Positions 23,450 to 37,330 of a stretch of 64,000 nt of DNA are shown one piece after another. Source of the stretch: Rhea pennata. Taxonomy: Eukaryota; Chordata; Aves; Rheiformes; Rheidae. A model generated the notes under the pieces. It was not told where the DNA came from. It made no database searches and saw only the letters and a program-made list of their open reading frames with translations. The first letter of the stretch is position 1. Each line of letters opens with the position of its first letter. The position numbers and the translations under genes were made by a program. The stretch is taken from assembly GCF_028389875.1 (NCBI RefSeq), contig NC_084687.1, forward strand, positions 7,476,157-7,540,156, written 5' to 3'.

Positions 23450-26400
23450 GCTGCTCTCTTTGCAATCAATCCAAGCCTCTCCTCCCTTTTTCCCAGAGTA
23501 ATATACACTCAATAGGCTGAGAAGGACTATAGTGCCCTGACACCCAAGGGTCAGCTGTTGATAAACATTTCTTTCTCTCCAGAATACTTCTGGGAGTTCT
23601 CTTCCAACAGAAATACTGGTTCTTAGCAGATTTGTAGACCCATCTGATGAATGACAGCTTAATCATTGGCTCCTGCTAGGGTCCTATAATATTTCCTCTA
23701 TTTGAATGCTGACATTCAGCATTTCACAACAAAGGAGCAAGAAGTCCTGAGGACAGATTGTCTTAAGTTTATTGCCTTTCCCTCTTCCTGGCTGCAAACT
23801 GTATCATCATCAAAATATTAAAGTTGGATGCCTTTATCACTTTACAGCTGAGAAGACAATCTTCTAATTCTCCAAATTTTCACAGACATCACTAAATTCA
23901 GTAATTTACAGCAATAAACTTGAAGAGTTAAAGCAGTTATCAGTATTACAGTAGCACTCAAAGTATCGGCTATGGATACACCTGATTAGTTTGAGTCTAT
24001 CAGACACACCAAGCGAGACAGTTTTTTCTGTCTTGCATATTTAGGATTGGAAATCCTTTGCAGAAGAGAAGAGGAAACCACTTCCCATTTGAGAGAATGA
24101 AGTAAACAGGCATAGTAAGAAAGAATTTTGTCAAGGCACGTGTAAGTCTGTACAGCACATGCAGCTAAACCCGTGACTCCCAAGTCCTGGCATACCAACG
24201 TTTACCACCAAGGGATGCAAAAAGACAAAAAGAGAGCAAGCATTATGTTACCTCCTTTCACAGTCATATATGCTTTAGATAACTTGTGGAGTTTCAGGGT
24301 TTTCCATGCTTCCACTTCTTTCACTTGGAAGCACACAGGTATCTTGCTTAGAGACAGTGCTCACTCCTCATTTATTGACAAGCAAACAGCAAAAGCACAG
24401 TACATGGGAACCAGAAATACATTGGTTAACCAGCACTACCTTTCACTGTTTGAGTAGGAAGATGTTCCACTTGGAGGCTCAATGAAATTCAGGCTGTTGT
24501 ATACTGTCTTACAAATAAGGCCTACTGAACTCTTTCAGTGCAGTCATCTTCAGAAAACAGATGTTTTCCATCTATAAAAATTTATGAAGGCTGGAGAGTT
24601 GTCAGAGAATACTCAGTTCCACTCACATGCCCCTCTTAAGCAATTTGCCTGAAGTGTATGGGCAATCTTTTGTGGAAGATCATGTTCTAATTATCCTCCA
24701 GTCCAAAGCATGTCTGAACATAAAGACTAGGAGCAAAATTAACTGCTTAATGAGTTTCTGAATAACTTACCTTCCCTGAAAAAGCTGGACAGGACACAGG
24801 AGGAAGTAGTAAAAGACACAGGAAACACAGGATACATACAAACTCAGAGCATTCTGTCTACTAAACCACGTGCAAGCGAGAGTTCCTGAGCCCAGGGTGA
24901 CAGCAGATACTTTTTCTGGATGGGTGTATCAATAGGAAGATTAATTTTGTGACCTACAGCAATCTAGAGTGTATACATTGTTCAGTTACATCTCAGTCCT
25001 AAAAACTCTTTGTCATTATCATAGACCTTTTCCGTCCACCATCGCATTTACAGCTATGCAAACTTTGCTCAACTACATGCCAATTTCCAGCCATTTTCTC
25101 AAGTGGAAGCATGTTGCCTGTGGGTTATCTGAATAACCACACTCTTCCTGTATCAGGTCCAGATCTCAGGGACAGATTTATTGGGGTATTTCTACTAACA
25201 TTTGCACAACCTGTCAAGATCTGTGTGGGAGCTTTCAGATCCATTATTACCGAACACAAGTCATGGAGTGCTGCTCCAACTAGCAGCACGGGGATTACTG
25301 CTCTGAAATCTCAGCTATGAGTCAGTATAAGAGAATGCAATAGTCACACACTCTGTCACACTGTTTCATAACTGATGATAGTATAAGCCAGAATAGAAAG
25401 GAAATCAAAAGGCTTCTTAAGAGAAGGGTTTGAGTTGATGAGGTCAAGGTGCAATTGTAACATTAAATGTATCCAGAATAAAAGAAAAATGTTATCAGCC
25501 AAAAATAACCAAAGCAAGAAGATCCCCATCAGAAAAATGTATGCATCTTCACAGAAGCACCCTTACTGCTTCTGTGGGTATTCTTTATCCAATAAATGTG
25601 GGTATGTTACATAGCATTCCCCAATAATCAGACTCATCCAAGGGTCTAACAATAACCAAGACACACCAATTAAAGTTGGAAATGACAAGGGAAGTTCCTA
25701 GCACATTAGCAGCATCCCTGATCATCACTCTCTTTCCACAGTGCTACAGGCTAGGGCAGGCAGACCGACCATGCCTCAATTATGAGGTTCAAGAAAATGA
25801 GTCAATAGCTAGGAGACTAGAGACAAGAGCTTGCAACTGAAGCTGTCTTTTCTTTCTATCCACCTTTATTAAAAGTTAAGTGAATTGAGACCACAAAACT
25901 GAGCACAGACCACCAGTACGGTTGCTACTGTCAATGCAGTCTGATGTTTAGGAGATTTTTGACGTATGAGTGGAAGATCAGAATAGCTAGCTAGCATCAC
26001 ACCATCTATGCAGCAATACAGACTTAACCCCTGCAAGGAGAAACAAGGAGCCTGGTGCTTCTTTTTGACAGCAGAACATGGAAAGATGGGTACTACTCAG
26101 AGGCTGGCAGACGATGAATGCCATCTTGCTCTCTCTGATCTTGCTACCAATATTGTCCTCTGTCAAGAATACAGCATCAATGCACATCTGCTCCCCACCT
26201 CCACAGCTCCTCTTAGTTTAAAATCTCAATACAGATTCATGTGGCGCCTACCTACATGCCCCATACATTAGCAGTTTGAGAGGTGCATTTCCCCTCAGCC
26301 TGTCATTCTCTGGGCAGAGGGGAATGGGCAAAATTAATTTAAGGCTCTAAGAACCCCATATGTGCATCTCCTTTTTTTCTGAGGGAATTTGCTCTCTTAT

Positions 26401-27266
26401 TTAACCTCTTCAGCCCTCTGGCACTGGAGGCAATTTATAGAAAGCTGTAGGCACTTCACTCTCCCCCATCCCCCTGGAATCTTCCTCTCATTTGTGGTCC
26501 TTGGGATTCACCCAATGTTTCTCAAAAAAAGAGAACCTCAGGACAAGTATGCATTTAATAAGCAGGGAGACAAATAAGCTCCAGTTATCCCAGCAGAATT
26601 ACAACACCAGAGAACAATTTGCTGCATTCCTCTGAAGGCCTGAAGGAACCCAATTGCCTGCTCTCAGCCTAAATAGGTACCAGACACCAAGTGCTCCGTA
26701 AGCAAACAGAGCCCCCAAAGTGCAAAAATGAAATAAGTAAAAAGCTTCACGTTACATATAAACCAGCCGTTTGCACCTTGTTATTAATGGTCTTGACTAT
26801 GACCTCTGAACCCTGCCTTGCACAGTCATGGATCTACAAGCCTTGGCACTCTCACAACAATTCCAGGATGGGGAGGTGGGAAATAAACAAGTGTGGCCAA
26901 CGGTGAGGGAGATGCAATAAAGGAAACCAGACTGCAACAAAGCTGCACCGAGAATCACTTCCACGCAGCAGCCAAGGCTGAGAGGGGACCATCTCCAGGG
27001 TGCACTCATCAACATATCCTTGATGACCAGGATTTCTGACAGGATGGAAAGTTGTTGCCACATATATACACACATAAAAGCTAGCAGTGCAACATTTATC
27101 TGTAGTTTCAAAGAACGAAAGGCACCCAGCATAGTAAACAACTGCAAGAGTGTTCATTTCCATTTTAGGTCTGATATTGCCCAAATGAACTAGCATTGCC
27201 TCATGCGGACCCTGTTCCCTAGAAATATGTATTAATATAAACTGCCACACCACTGCTTTAACAGTC

Positions 27267-27272
27267 TTTATT
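27267..27272 (-). terminator. Minus-strand AATAAA with GU-rich downstream element
   Basis: On the minus strand AATAAA is followed about 15-20 nt later by GTGGTGTGG, the usual arrangement of a cleavage and polyadenylation site. It would suit the end of a long ST7L 3'UTR or an unannotated minus-strand transcript. No coding frame next to it is recognisable. Confidence 0.3.
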
Positions 27273-30200
27273 ATGGTACCAAAGTAGTGAATGGAAAGTT
27301 CTACCCCTCGAAAGCTGTTCAGTATAAAGGCATTACTTTTGGTGAAGTCTCTGCACTACAGACAGCTGCAGAGTGTTCTGAAGACATTGTTGCACACTTG
27401 TCCTGCTCTTACACTCTACCTTGAGTGTATGATACTGGTCATGTAGACCTTTGCTAGGACCCACTGTATCTGTTACAATACACTGAGTTGAAACCCTCCT
27501 ACTTGCACAAAGGGGCAAGAACTACAGACTGAATCTGGGGCAGCCACTTCTCCAAACTTAATAATTCCTCACACAAAAAAAGGTATACAAAAATACTATA
27601 GTTGACAGATAAAGTATTTGAATGTCTAAATGACATCAACTACCCAACAGCATTTGGGAACTAAACTTCCACTTCATTTAGTCAGCCAACATTAGAAAGC
27701 TCTACCTCAGTAACAACATTGCAAATCATGTTTCTGTGATATCTCCAGACATGTATGCAGTAAAGGTCCTGACCCACAAATACATTTAGATACTTCATTA
27801 CTTTAATTAAAATGAATGGTAAGATAGGGCAAATTCACACAAGAATTTAGCCACCTAACTGCCTCACAAACAATAGATTTAGTGTCTGGGATAGCATTTC
27901 CCTCTATCCTTCCTTCCTGTCTTTTTAGAGATTGTACTTATGGAACAATAACAGATTGGTAGGAAGAAATGCAGCACTCCTCTTCCTAGATATTCTGATA
28001 GAAGTGGATCTGTCATATGATGTTATGAGACAGTGTAAGTAACATCAGGAAAAAAAAAAACAAAACTCCACTCCCGCCAGTATGAATCAAAGAAACCATA
28101 ATATTCCTATTCTACAAATACTCTTATTAGCAACAGGTATACAAGTAAGCCTTGATTTTCAAGGTCTCTGACTTTCACTGGCTACTTTGTATGAAAATTT
28201 GGTAAGTCTATTATACTTTTCTGCAGAAGGACTTTTACCATCCCAATGACTACAAAGTTACTTTAGAGCTTGTTTCCAGAAAATGGCAACAATCAATGCT
28301 TATTTTTCCCCAGTCACAACTGACTTGTTGTGTATACATAACTTAATTGCATGTGGACCGAAATGATATTATTATGGCACAGATCAGGTAGTGAGCTCTT
28401 GCTCTGAAGTGGTAAAGGAATGTTCCTACAAAGTATGCAGAATCCTGCTAGAAAATCATACAGAGCGCTCCTCCTTTCTCAAGAATTACTGGCACTTCTG
28501 GAAAGGCAAGAAGATTTTCATTACATAGACTGTTGCCAGCTATACTTTCAGCATAAGCCCATCCTCTTTCTGTTACTGTTATGTCAGGGGAGGACAGTGA
28601 AAGAAAGCAGCTCTTGGGATGATACATGGAGGCAGTGCTTCATTTATAACCCCACACAAATGCTGGAAAATGTTCAACTTTAAAAAGCATTAGGTTGGTT
28701 ACCTTATGGGCCCCTGCGGACCAAGAAGTGAAGTTACATGAACACAACATATCTATTAATCACCAGAATGATTCCACAGTGAGAAATGGCCCCAATGGCT
28801 TACATTCAACTGGAAAGAAAGTTGAGAAAATTACCTACTAGTAGTTGGGCAACTCAAAAAATGTTGGTAGTATCTTTCCACAGGACTTCCCTCTTGACTT
28901 CTCAATGAATGCAAGTATTTTACTTGGATTAAAGCCCAGTCAACACAAAAATACAGTGGACAGCAACACTGACATCTTTACTTAAATATGCATGTTTCCT
29001 CTTGGCCACAGTAATAAATAAGCTATATTTACAATGAGATGCATAGGTGACTATCTGTTTTACAGTCCTTCATTTAACGTGCAGATACACGTTAAAGAAT
29101 AATTTCACAAATTTATTCTCAGTCTTGAGTCAAGATAGATTACAAAACAATGCAAATAGACTGAGATACCACATACTGTGTATTTTCATGTTTTATTCTG
29201 CCAAAAGCTGGAATGACCACTCCACTCCTTGCACCTGCTAACTGATCCTTTGGCTGGAAGCTTGGCAAAAGAGAGGGTACTAGAAGCTGCAACTGTACAG
29301 AAAGACAACCCTCAGAGAATCAGAATTAAGGAATATTTTATCTGTATTAATTAGAATATCCTCTCTTCCTTATGAGGCCGGCTCCCATTAAGGAACTGAA
29401 TAGCTTCAGAATGAAAATCTATCTCTGCTGATTGACTAAGGAACTACTTAAGATAATAAGTAAGGGATACAGTAAGCTTCCTCCATCCAGGATTCAGAAA
29501 CTGCAGTCATTTAACAGCTTTCAAAGAAGCCCTCAAGGTCACAACTTACATCTCTCATTCATGAAAAAAAAGAAAATCAGTAAAGTTGAAAGACGTAAAA
29601 TCCCCTTAGCCCTTAGTGTGAAGGGTAAACTTCACGTGGCTATCAAAACATATGTGAGAATCCAGAACTTTTAATATGCCCAGAATTAGCTTTATCAACA
29701 AGCCTGGGCTATTTTTATGGATTTCCACATTTTAAGAAGCCTAAGCTAATATGACTTTGCTTTCTCAATATAGAGTAGCAAACACGAATGAGAAATAGAC
29801 ATTTTCTCTAATGGGGGAAGAATGAAAATGGAGGTCACACCAATTACCTCAAACCACAACTGCCACAGCTATCATTTCATGTCTGCTCTAAACAAATGTT
29901 TATGGTAGGTCCACACTGCAAGTAATTCCTTTGAAGAGTGCTCCTCATCTTAGTCCTGGTATCAACATTAGTACTTTCCTTCAGACTAACACCTGAAAGC
30001 TCAGGTCTCCCAAGACTCCTATGCAGATACCACAATCACTTCAGCAGTTACAGAAACCATCTCGTTTTTCAAGGTAAAGGGATTTGAAAGACAACAGATG
30101 TACAATTAAACCTAAAGAGATAATAATATAAATTAGGGGAATTTATACTATAATTCCTTGTGTAATGCAAACTCACAGGATACAGAAGAAACATTTTTGT

Positions 30201-33200
30201 TTGTACAGTGTCATCTACATTAAACAACTGTTTAAGAAGTCAACATATTCAATGTATTAAAAAGCAACCTTTTAATAAAGAAAGTGGAATCATACTTTAC
30301 TGTTAACAAATATTTTGAAAAAGGCATATGAAATCAAGCTGAAGCCAATTATCTTCTGCATCTACAGCCGAGAAGGAAGTATCAATACTTAAAACATCCA
30401 CTCAATTTGTATTCTTTCACTTCTTACAAAGGAAGCATTAGCTTCTAGTTGTACAAGTGATTAAGAGAGCAATAAGATATTGCTCAACACAAACTATTTC
30501 CTGAGATGATTACAGGCTGTAAGGTCAAAGAAATTCATAATATTAAGCATCATTACCAACATAGAAGCCTTTGAAAGATACCATTTCGAATAACACAGCT
30601 TTCTTTGCTTCCCCCATCCATATGCCAGCTAATCATGCCCAGTGGGTGTTGGAGGTGACGCTCATGAGATCAACGGAATCAAAACTATCATGAAAAGTAG
30701 GCTCCACTCAAAACTGAAGTCAGCTGATGCCAGGGACTAGACAGCAGGAAGATCTCTGTGTTTTCCCGTTATGAAGCTGAAGGGTGAAAGAAGAGTCCCA
30801 AAGAACTACAAGAAACAGAACAAAACAACAACAAAATGAACTCAATTTCAGAAAAAACGTAATTTTATAGGCTTAAGGTATAACCAAAGAAATTCTGCAT
30901 CTTTCCTCAAGATAATACATAGCTAATTTCCCTCAGTACTGATGCCGTGAAACAGGCTTGCAAAAAATATTAACATAGATTTATATACATCAAAAACAAG
31001 AAAATCATCATCTATAGGACAACACTGAACCTCAACCTCTGTCACACACGAAGCTTTACTATAGTTTAGCTATTAGTACATGGAGGCATAAAGGTTGAGA
31101 CTTGCTTAAAGGTAATGAGACAACAAGAAGGCTAGGGGAACAAAACTGGACCTTAGAACTCTTTGCTTTAACTGCACATCTTTCTATCTGAACAGTACTA
31201 AAGCTACAAAACAGCTTCAGTAAGATTGTGATAACATGTTATAGTGTGCTACTACAAAGAAGAATCTGACTTCAAATCCAAGGCGGGTAGGTCTGGGAAG
31301 CCATGGCTCAAACCTTAACTTACCCTGCTCTGCTCAGACGGTACAGTCCACTCTCAGCTGGATGCTAGAACGCTGGGAGCGCTCACAGGCCAAAGAACTC
31401 GTAATACCTAGGCACAACCAGGATGAATTAGGATAGCAATTCTACATGCTACAACTCTTCCAACTGCTCTAAGCTCTACATCTTCAGTGTTATGCAGACT
31501 AGGAAGGAGGATAGTGTGTTTTCTTAGTAATTCAGGCATGGATTACTTATAAGTCATTGATTTAAATGTACAAAAATTGAACGGAGAATCCAACAAGGAC
31601 AGCCTATGCTTCCTGTATTCTAGATGCCATCTAAACAGTTCCAGAAAAAAAGATTAGGTTAAAACAAATAGTGCAAACTCCCCTGCACCCTCCCAACCCA
31701 TCTCCCCAACTATTCAGTGGGACTCATGTTATCCTTGTACAAGCCCCCCTTCCACGAGACAGCAATGACAGAACTCATTTACTTTGAGGGCTTTACTTTG
31801 GCCCTCCTGGCTTATATCATAACCTCAAATATTACATTAAAAAGGCTTTTAAAACATAACATTCACAACAGCGCAGGAGCTTTTCATTGCAGCTAGCTTC
31901 TTCTCTGCCTGTTTGCGTGTGGCACCTTCACATTAAGTGCATGAGTTAAGATGTAGATTAGCAAGGCAAGAAACCTTTGCCCTTGGCATCGACACTCAGC
32001 TGTGACAGGAAACTTCAGGCTTTTTTTCTGTGAAGTGTAGAACCACTCATTACACATTGGCAGGGAAGTGCACATCTCCAAACTATACACATTTTCTCTT
32101 AGATAAGCAAAAGACTCAAGTGTTTATAAATATGAAAAGTTCAGCAGCTGGCTAAAAACTTAATTCTCCAGTCTCACTTAATGAGCTTTGGGGAAAGTGG
32201 TAGGGGGATTTGCTCAGAAAGCAAAGCAGAGTGTCACAGAAAACAGGACTTGCCAGACTGGGGTCTGTTTAGTCCCATATTCTGTCCAGCACTGGCTGCT
32301 ATCAGCAAAACAGCAAAAAATGCTCTAATGGGTAGCTATGGAACAACCAGCAAGAAAAAAAATGTTTTCTCCTAATCTTGTAATCACAAAAATTAGCCAG
32401 TTTTTAATTTAATTCCTATGACTTCTTTCTTTGCTGTGAAAACATCAAGCTATCTATATCAAACATTTTGAAACAGGGATTGTCTTAGGAACTATTCCAA
32501 TTTCATGCACAAGGAAGTGTTTTCAATAAGATACTGGAATACCACTGCATTTTTTTTCACAATCATATTAACCAATAATGATGATGCATTCTAGTAGCAC
32601 ATATTGGAAAAAAGATATTAGACCTTATAAAATGGGATATATTTCTTATGAAGGTAAGCATATTAGCTGTTTTCAGGCACTCCTAACAAAACTGTTAATA
32701 GTGCCTGCTGTCACTCTGTATCAGTAATTTTCTTGTAGAGAAGACTTTTTGGTGTCTTTATATGATATTACAGAAAGACTTGGGCAACACTACTTTTACA
32801 AGTTTATTCATAGCTACCCAGCTCTCCATCTACGCAATTATTAAAGATTCACACCAAACACAAAAAGAATCAGATCCTTTTGTCTGCAGTTTTGACAGAA
32901 ATTGTTATGTAGGACAGAATACTTTTCAGCTTACTCAGTGAACTGTATATTTTAATGTCATCTATTTTCTGTACTTCCTCCCTTTTTTATACTAATGAGA
33001 AAATCCTGAACAGCAACTGCTTAAGAAACAAAGCAATCTCAGATTATCAGTAACAGAGGGATTCTCCAGAAGATCAGAAATTGTCTGAAAAACCTGCGAG
33101 ATTGAGCTCTTAACCACAACACACACACAGGGTGTGCACTCTTTTTGCAGATCGTACTATATTCTCTACTGCTGCATAGTTCATTGTCTTCACCTAAAAT

Positions 33201-35218
33201 GGCTTGCAGGGTACATCCTCCTCTAGTCAAGGAATATCAAAATGCAGGAGTCTGAGTTTCAAGAGAACTAATAAGCCACAGTTGGCTGTAGTTGGAACAG
33301 TAAACGCACTTCTGAAAATATCAGTCCCTAATGTCTGTAAACCCTTCCACCTGTATAAAACATAACTAAAGTCCTTCTGGCACCTGATCCCAAGGCCCGA
33401 GAATACAACGGAAAGACTGCCATCAATTTCAAAGGGAGCTGAATCACAGTAGGTGCCAGTACTGAACACTTCTGCTGATGGTATATTGGATTGTATACAT
33501 TGGAACTAGTAAATGCTTCATTGTGATTTTTGGCCACTTGGAATATTTTTAGCAATTTGCCAAGGTTTACCCTGTGATTTATTATGGAGGAAACAACCTC
33601 AAGCACTAACAAATGAAAATATGTAAACTCAGACTTTTCAAGTCAATAGAAAGGTATTCAACTTTTTAAAGCTCTTTAGAGTCACGCAACTCAATAAATA
33701 CTCAGTTGCTAGAAACAGTTTGATTAAGAGACAACTCAAATGTAATCTTAGTAGTCAGAATTAAGTCATCCAGAGAGATTATAATGAAAAATTCCATATA
33801 TATGATATTTTGCAATTGTTATTCCTACAAATGTGCCCTAGATTTGTTCAAAATTCAGTAATTCCAATAACTTGTTGGAAATGCATTTTGCATCACTTTT
33901 TCACTAAAACCAAAAGCACTCTAAGCTAAGTATCTTATTATCTTGAACTTTATCTCAATCTACTACATATAATAAAACAAAAAAAAAAAACAGTATCATA
34001 AAAAATTCTTGAAATCATGAAAAACAATTTTTAATTTGGAAAACTTAAAATATTGGAATTACCTGCAGGTATGACACCAGATAAAACAAGTGTTTTATTG
34101 TAGCATGCTTGGGAAGTGGGGGCAGGGAGTGGGAGTACAATAATCTAATAATTAGAAAAAGGAAGAATATTAGCCATTAGATTATAAATGGAAGTTAACA
34201 ATAATCCTATCTAAAATAGCAGAATAGCAGAAGATGGTGTCAGCCTCAGTAGGATGATAAGGAAATCACTTATCCTTTCCATCTCAAGATGTAATTTCCA
34301 CTTTTGCTGGCACTAAGCAAGCACACTGAGTGGCAGGAACTCCTTTTTCTGTATCTGCCACTGAGGTCAATTGGTTGGTAAAATTATGCAGTGATATGCA
34401 TGCTTCTTGATCATCTTTTCTGCTGAACAGACATTATCTGTTCTTCCTATAGAAAATAACTGAAATAAATATGCTGCCAAATGAACAAACCCTTTTTTTC
34501 CCCCACATTCAGGCAACATGTCACTTGACATTCAAAATACCATTATGCAAAGCCAACTAACTTGCACAAAGTCTTTTTTTGATTCAAGAAATCCAGAACT
34601 TCACCAAGCAATTCTTTGTTAGCATAACATTTGACCTTGTATCTCTTTGGAAATCATACAACTTTGCTAATGCAGTCCTTACAGAACTAATCAAGCAGAT
34701 AGTTAGACCCTAGTTACATGAAGTCAGCCAATTATGAGCAGCACTGAAATTTGTCACTGGCATGTCCAACTGTATTTTCCTACATAAAGATCAACAGAAC
34801 TGTGTGGAAATGGGGCCCCCACTCTCAGACCTGCATAACTTGGACACTGTAGACCAGAATCAATAATGAAGCTGATGTTTTAGGAACAATGTATTTTTAA
34901 GAAAAAACAGCTTATTTCCTAGGTCTACATTACCTGGTGCATTAAAATAGCAAGAAAACAGAAAAACTTCCATGCTGTCTTTTGACTAGTAAAGCTTGAA
35001 TAAACAACACATTGAGCATTTAGTACTCTTTAGCTAGCACTCCACTCTACCACACAGTTACGCATCCATAGTTCAATAAAGGCCAAAAGTATTACATGGT
35101 ATAGTTTGAGAAGACAAGAAGCGAAGCTGTCCACACCATTTTTCACTCTTTGCTGAAGACAGGGAGTAGAGTTTTGAGAATTCAAGGAAAGCCAACAAGG
35201 TTAGAGCCATTAACATCG

Positions 35219-35245
35219 TTAACAGATAAGCAATGAAAAGAAACC
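35219..35245 (-). CDS. Candidate start of ST7L terminal exon (short tail and stop)
   Basis: One of the strongest polypyrimidine tracts in the window (about 40 nt, almost pure C/T, at 35248-35290) ends in CTTTAG. In the phase required after exon 14 or after the microexon it adds GFFSLLIC and a TAA. Known ST7 proteins end with about 30 further residues, so this would be a shortened tail. It is a splice-signal inference only. Confidence 0.25.
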   Translation of the reverse strand, partial: GFFSLLIC

Positions 35246-36100
35246 CTAAAGAAGAAAAAGGGAGGGAGAAAAAGAAAAAAGAGCGGCACAGAAGGCATCC
35301 ATTGAAACAACTGCTTCAACAGCTGACATGTATTTAAAACAGCACAGATCAAGAATTTATCAGAGCACTTTATCCAGCTAAAAAGCTTGGTTACCATTGT
35401 AAAGTCCAGTTCCATCTTGAATAGGTACTAGAATGACAGAACCAGAACAGATGTATTAACTACACTGGACACAATCCTCCATCTAGTAACTGGAACCAGT
35501 CTGGATATAAAAAACATTGGTCTAGTTTCCAAAAGGTAAGTGACAGTTAACTAATTTTTGAAGTAGTTGGCTTGGAAGTAAATGATTAATTTACAACTGT
35601 TTTTGTCAGTTCCATTCACGTAATGCTACTAGATTGCCTGCTCGGCAAGAAATCTTTCTTTCTGGGGTCCAGTTTACCTTCCTACTCATTTTTTAGAATC
35701 TCCAGTTACCAATTTATTTATTTTTTGAAGCTCTCACACTGCAATCTTCTATGGGAATAAAAATGCACATTCAACATAATGCTCAGTGGAAAAGTTTCTC
35801 AAGTGTTGAAATGTTCCTCTGATACTATAAAGTGCAAATTAAAGCCATGGTATGTTTTACTAACAATTTACCTTTTTGTCAAAATATACCATTCATTTCA
35901 CCCAAACTCCCATTTCAATTATCATGGAATACATTCTTATAAAGGGACATAAGGCCTACACTTCTCATAAAGAATTAACTTCATCAAGACAGGTCAAAAA
36001 TGCTGCGCTTGGTAAGACAGAACCTAGTAGTATTATGAGCAAGATGAGACTGAGTACACTGCTACGTTTGTACAGCTTCAGCTGATACCTGTCTACTTAC

Positions 36101-36121
36101 CTCTGTATCTTGGCGCACAGT
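36101..36121 (-). CDS. Candidate 21-nt ST7L microexon
   Basis: A pyrimidine tract ending TTTTGTTTAG is followed 21 nt later by a consensus donor, CAGAG|GTAAGTAG. The 21 nt keep phase 0, matching the end of exon 14, and would add seven residues, TVRQDTE. I do not recognise this peptide from other ST7 proteins, so the call rests on splice-site quality and phase alone. Confidence 0.3.
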
Positions 36122-36810
36122 CTAAACAAAAGAAAGTTCACAGACTATCACATTTAAGCCAGAAGTTCACTTCTCTACAATCCCCATTTTGAAGATACAC
36201 CCTTTGTTTCTGTTACAGTAACACAGAGCATCATTAAGGATCATAATCCCTTTACAGTACAGGGACATCACCATGATGACAGAACTTGCTACACAGACCT
36301 TACACAAGCTCTAACACCTCCTGTATTAAGGAGCATTTTTTGCTCTTTAATTAAGGATAATTAAGCATCGAGCAGCCACATAGCGAGACACTGCAAACAT
36401 CTGATGCATGGATGCTGGCATCTCTGATTTTTAGAAGGCAAAGATGTGAGAAATAGTGGTAAAATGGAAATACATTAAAAAATGTTAAGAGTTGTATTTG
36501 ATTTCCAACTTTGATTTCATAACATGTCTTACAACAGTAATTGTAAAAATTTCCTGTAAGTATTGGAGCATCCATCACTGCTCACTGTAGAACATTCCTT
36601 TGCAAGATAACAAAAAGAAGCAGCAAGTCAAACGGCCTATAGAGAATGTGTAGAGTTCTATTTGTTAGGCACAATGTCCTCAACATGATACAAGATACAG
36701 ATTTAAACAATTTCTGCCTCATAGATTTTACAATCTAAACATTCTCAGGGCTTGGATTTTAACTCCTGTTGGCTCCTGGAAAAGCCTCTTAAATCAGAAT
36801 GCAAAAAAAG

Positions 36811-36849
<39 letters not shown>
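36811..36849. repeat. T15A24 palindromic tract
   Basis: Fifteen T are followed at once by twenty-four A. The arms are self-complementary and can form a hairpin. It lies in the ST7L 3' region close to exon 14. Confidence 0.9.
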
Positions 36850-37190
36850 CTTCCAGCTTCAATTTTAAGCAGAAAAATCAAATCAATGAGATAGCAGAAA
36901 CCAAAGCTGCACTGCATTTAATAGGCATTCAGGAGTAACCTGATTAAATCAGGAAAGGGAAAAAAAAGAAATAAAAGAAAAAAGAGAGAGAGAGAGAGAG
37001 AGAATACTACAAAAATCCCAGTCTTTTTTTGTAAGCTACAAATCCAATTCTACCAAGTGTCACACAAATCACATAGCACCTTGAGGAGCACGAGACTGAC
37101 TACAGCCTCCAGCACAACAGAACACGACCTCAGAACTTCCAAAGATCCTACAAATTCTCTATGGAAGCCCCATGACAAAAAAATACTTAC

Positions 37191-37330
37191 AGCTTTAGCA
37201 AAAATGACCATCAGCTCAGGGAACTGGTGAGTAAGAAGGGCGAGCATTGCTGAAAAGGAACATAGGCCTGCTGTGAAATGAATGAAGAATGGAAGTTCCT
37301 TCTGTGGGTAAACGGAGACTTCATGAAATG
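37191..37330 (-). CDS. ST7L: ST7L exon 14
   Basis: The acceptor is CCTTTCAG|CATTTC and the donor is AAAGCT|GTAAGT. It encodes [20 protein letters not shown] through [11 protein letters not shown] and ends on a codon boundary. If the donor is not used, the frame stays open for 46 more codons, a possible alternative C-terminus. Confidence 0.94.

Larger units (their letters stand above)
21816..35218. other. Region between WNT2B and ST7L without recognised coding exons
   Basis: AT-rich DNA in which all open frames are short and none resembles a known protein. It holds an A run (23424-23449), a C run (22143-22152) and the minus-strand AATAAA at 27267. Part of it is probably ST7L 3'UTR or an unplaced ST7L terminal exon. 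I see no tRNA, rRNA or clear interspersed repeat. Confidence 0.55.

Noticed and set aside
26797-27253. Minus-strand frames of 116 and 133 codons in the WNT2B-ST7L interval
   Set aside because: They overlap each other in different frames, show no known domain and have no supporting splice or start signals.
30640-30740. Possible ST7L last exon on the minus strand reading WSLLFMIVLIPLIS and stop
   Set aside because: The acceptor needed has a weak pyrimidine tract, and the better AG nearby puts a stop in the second codon.
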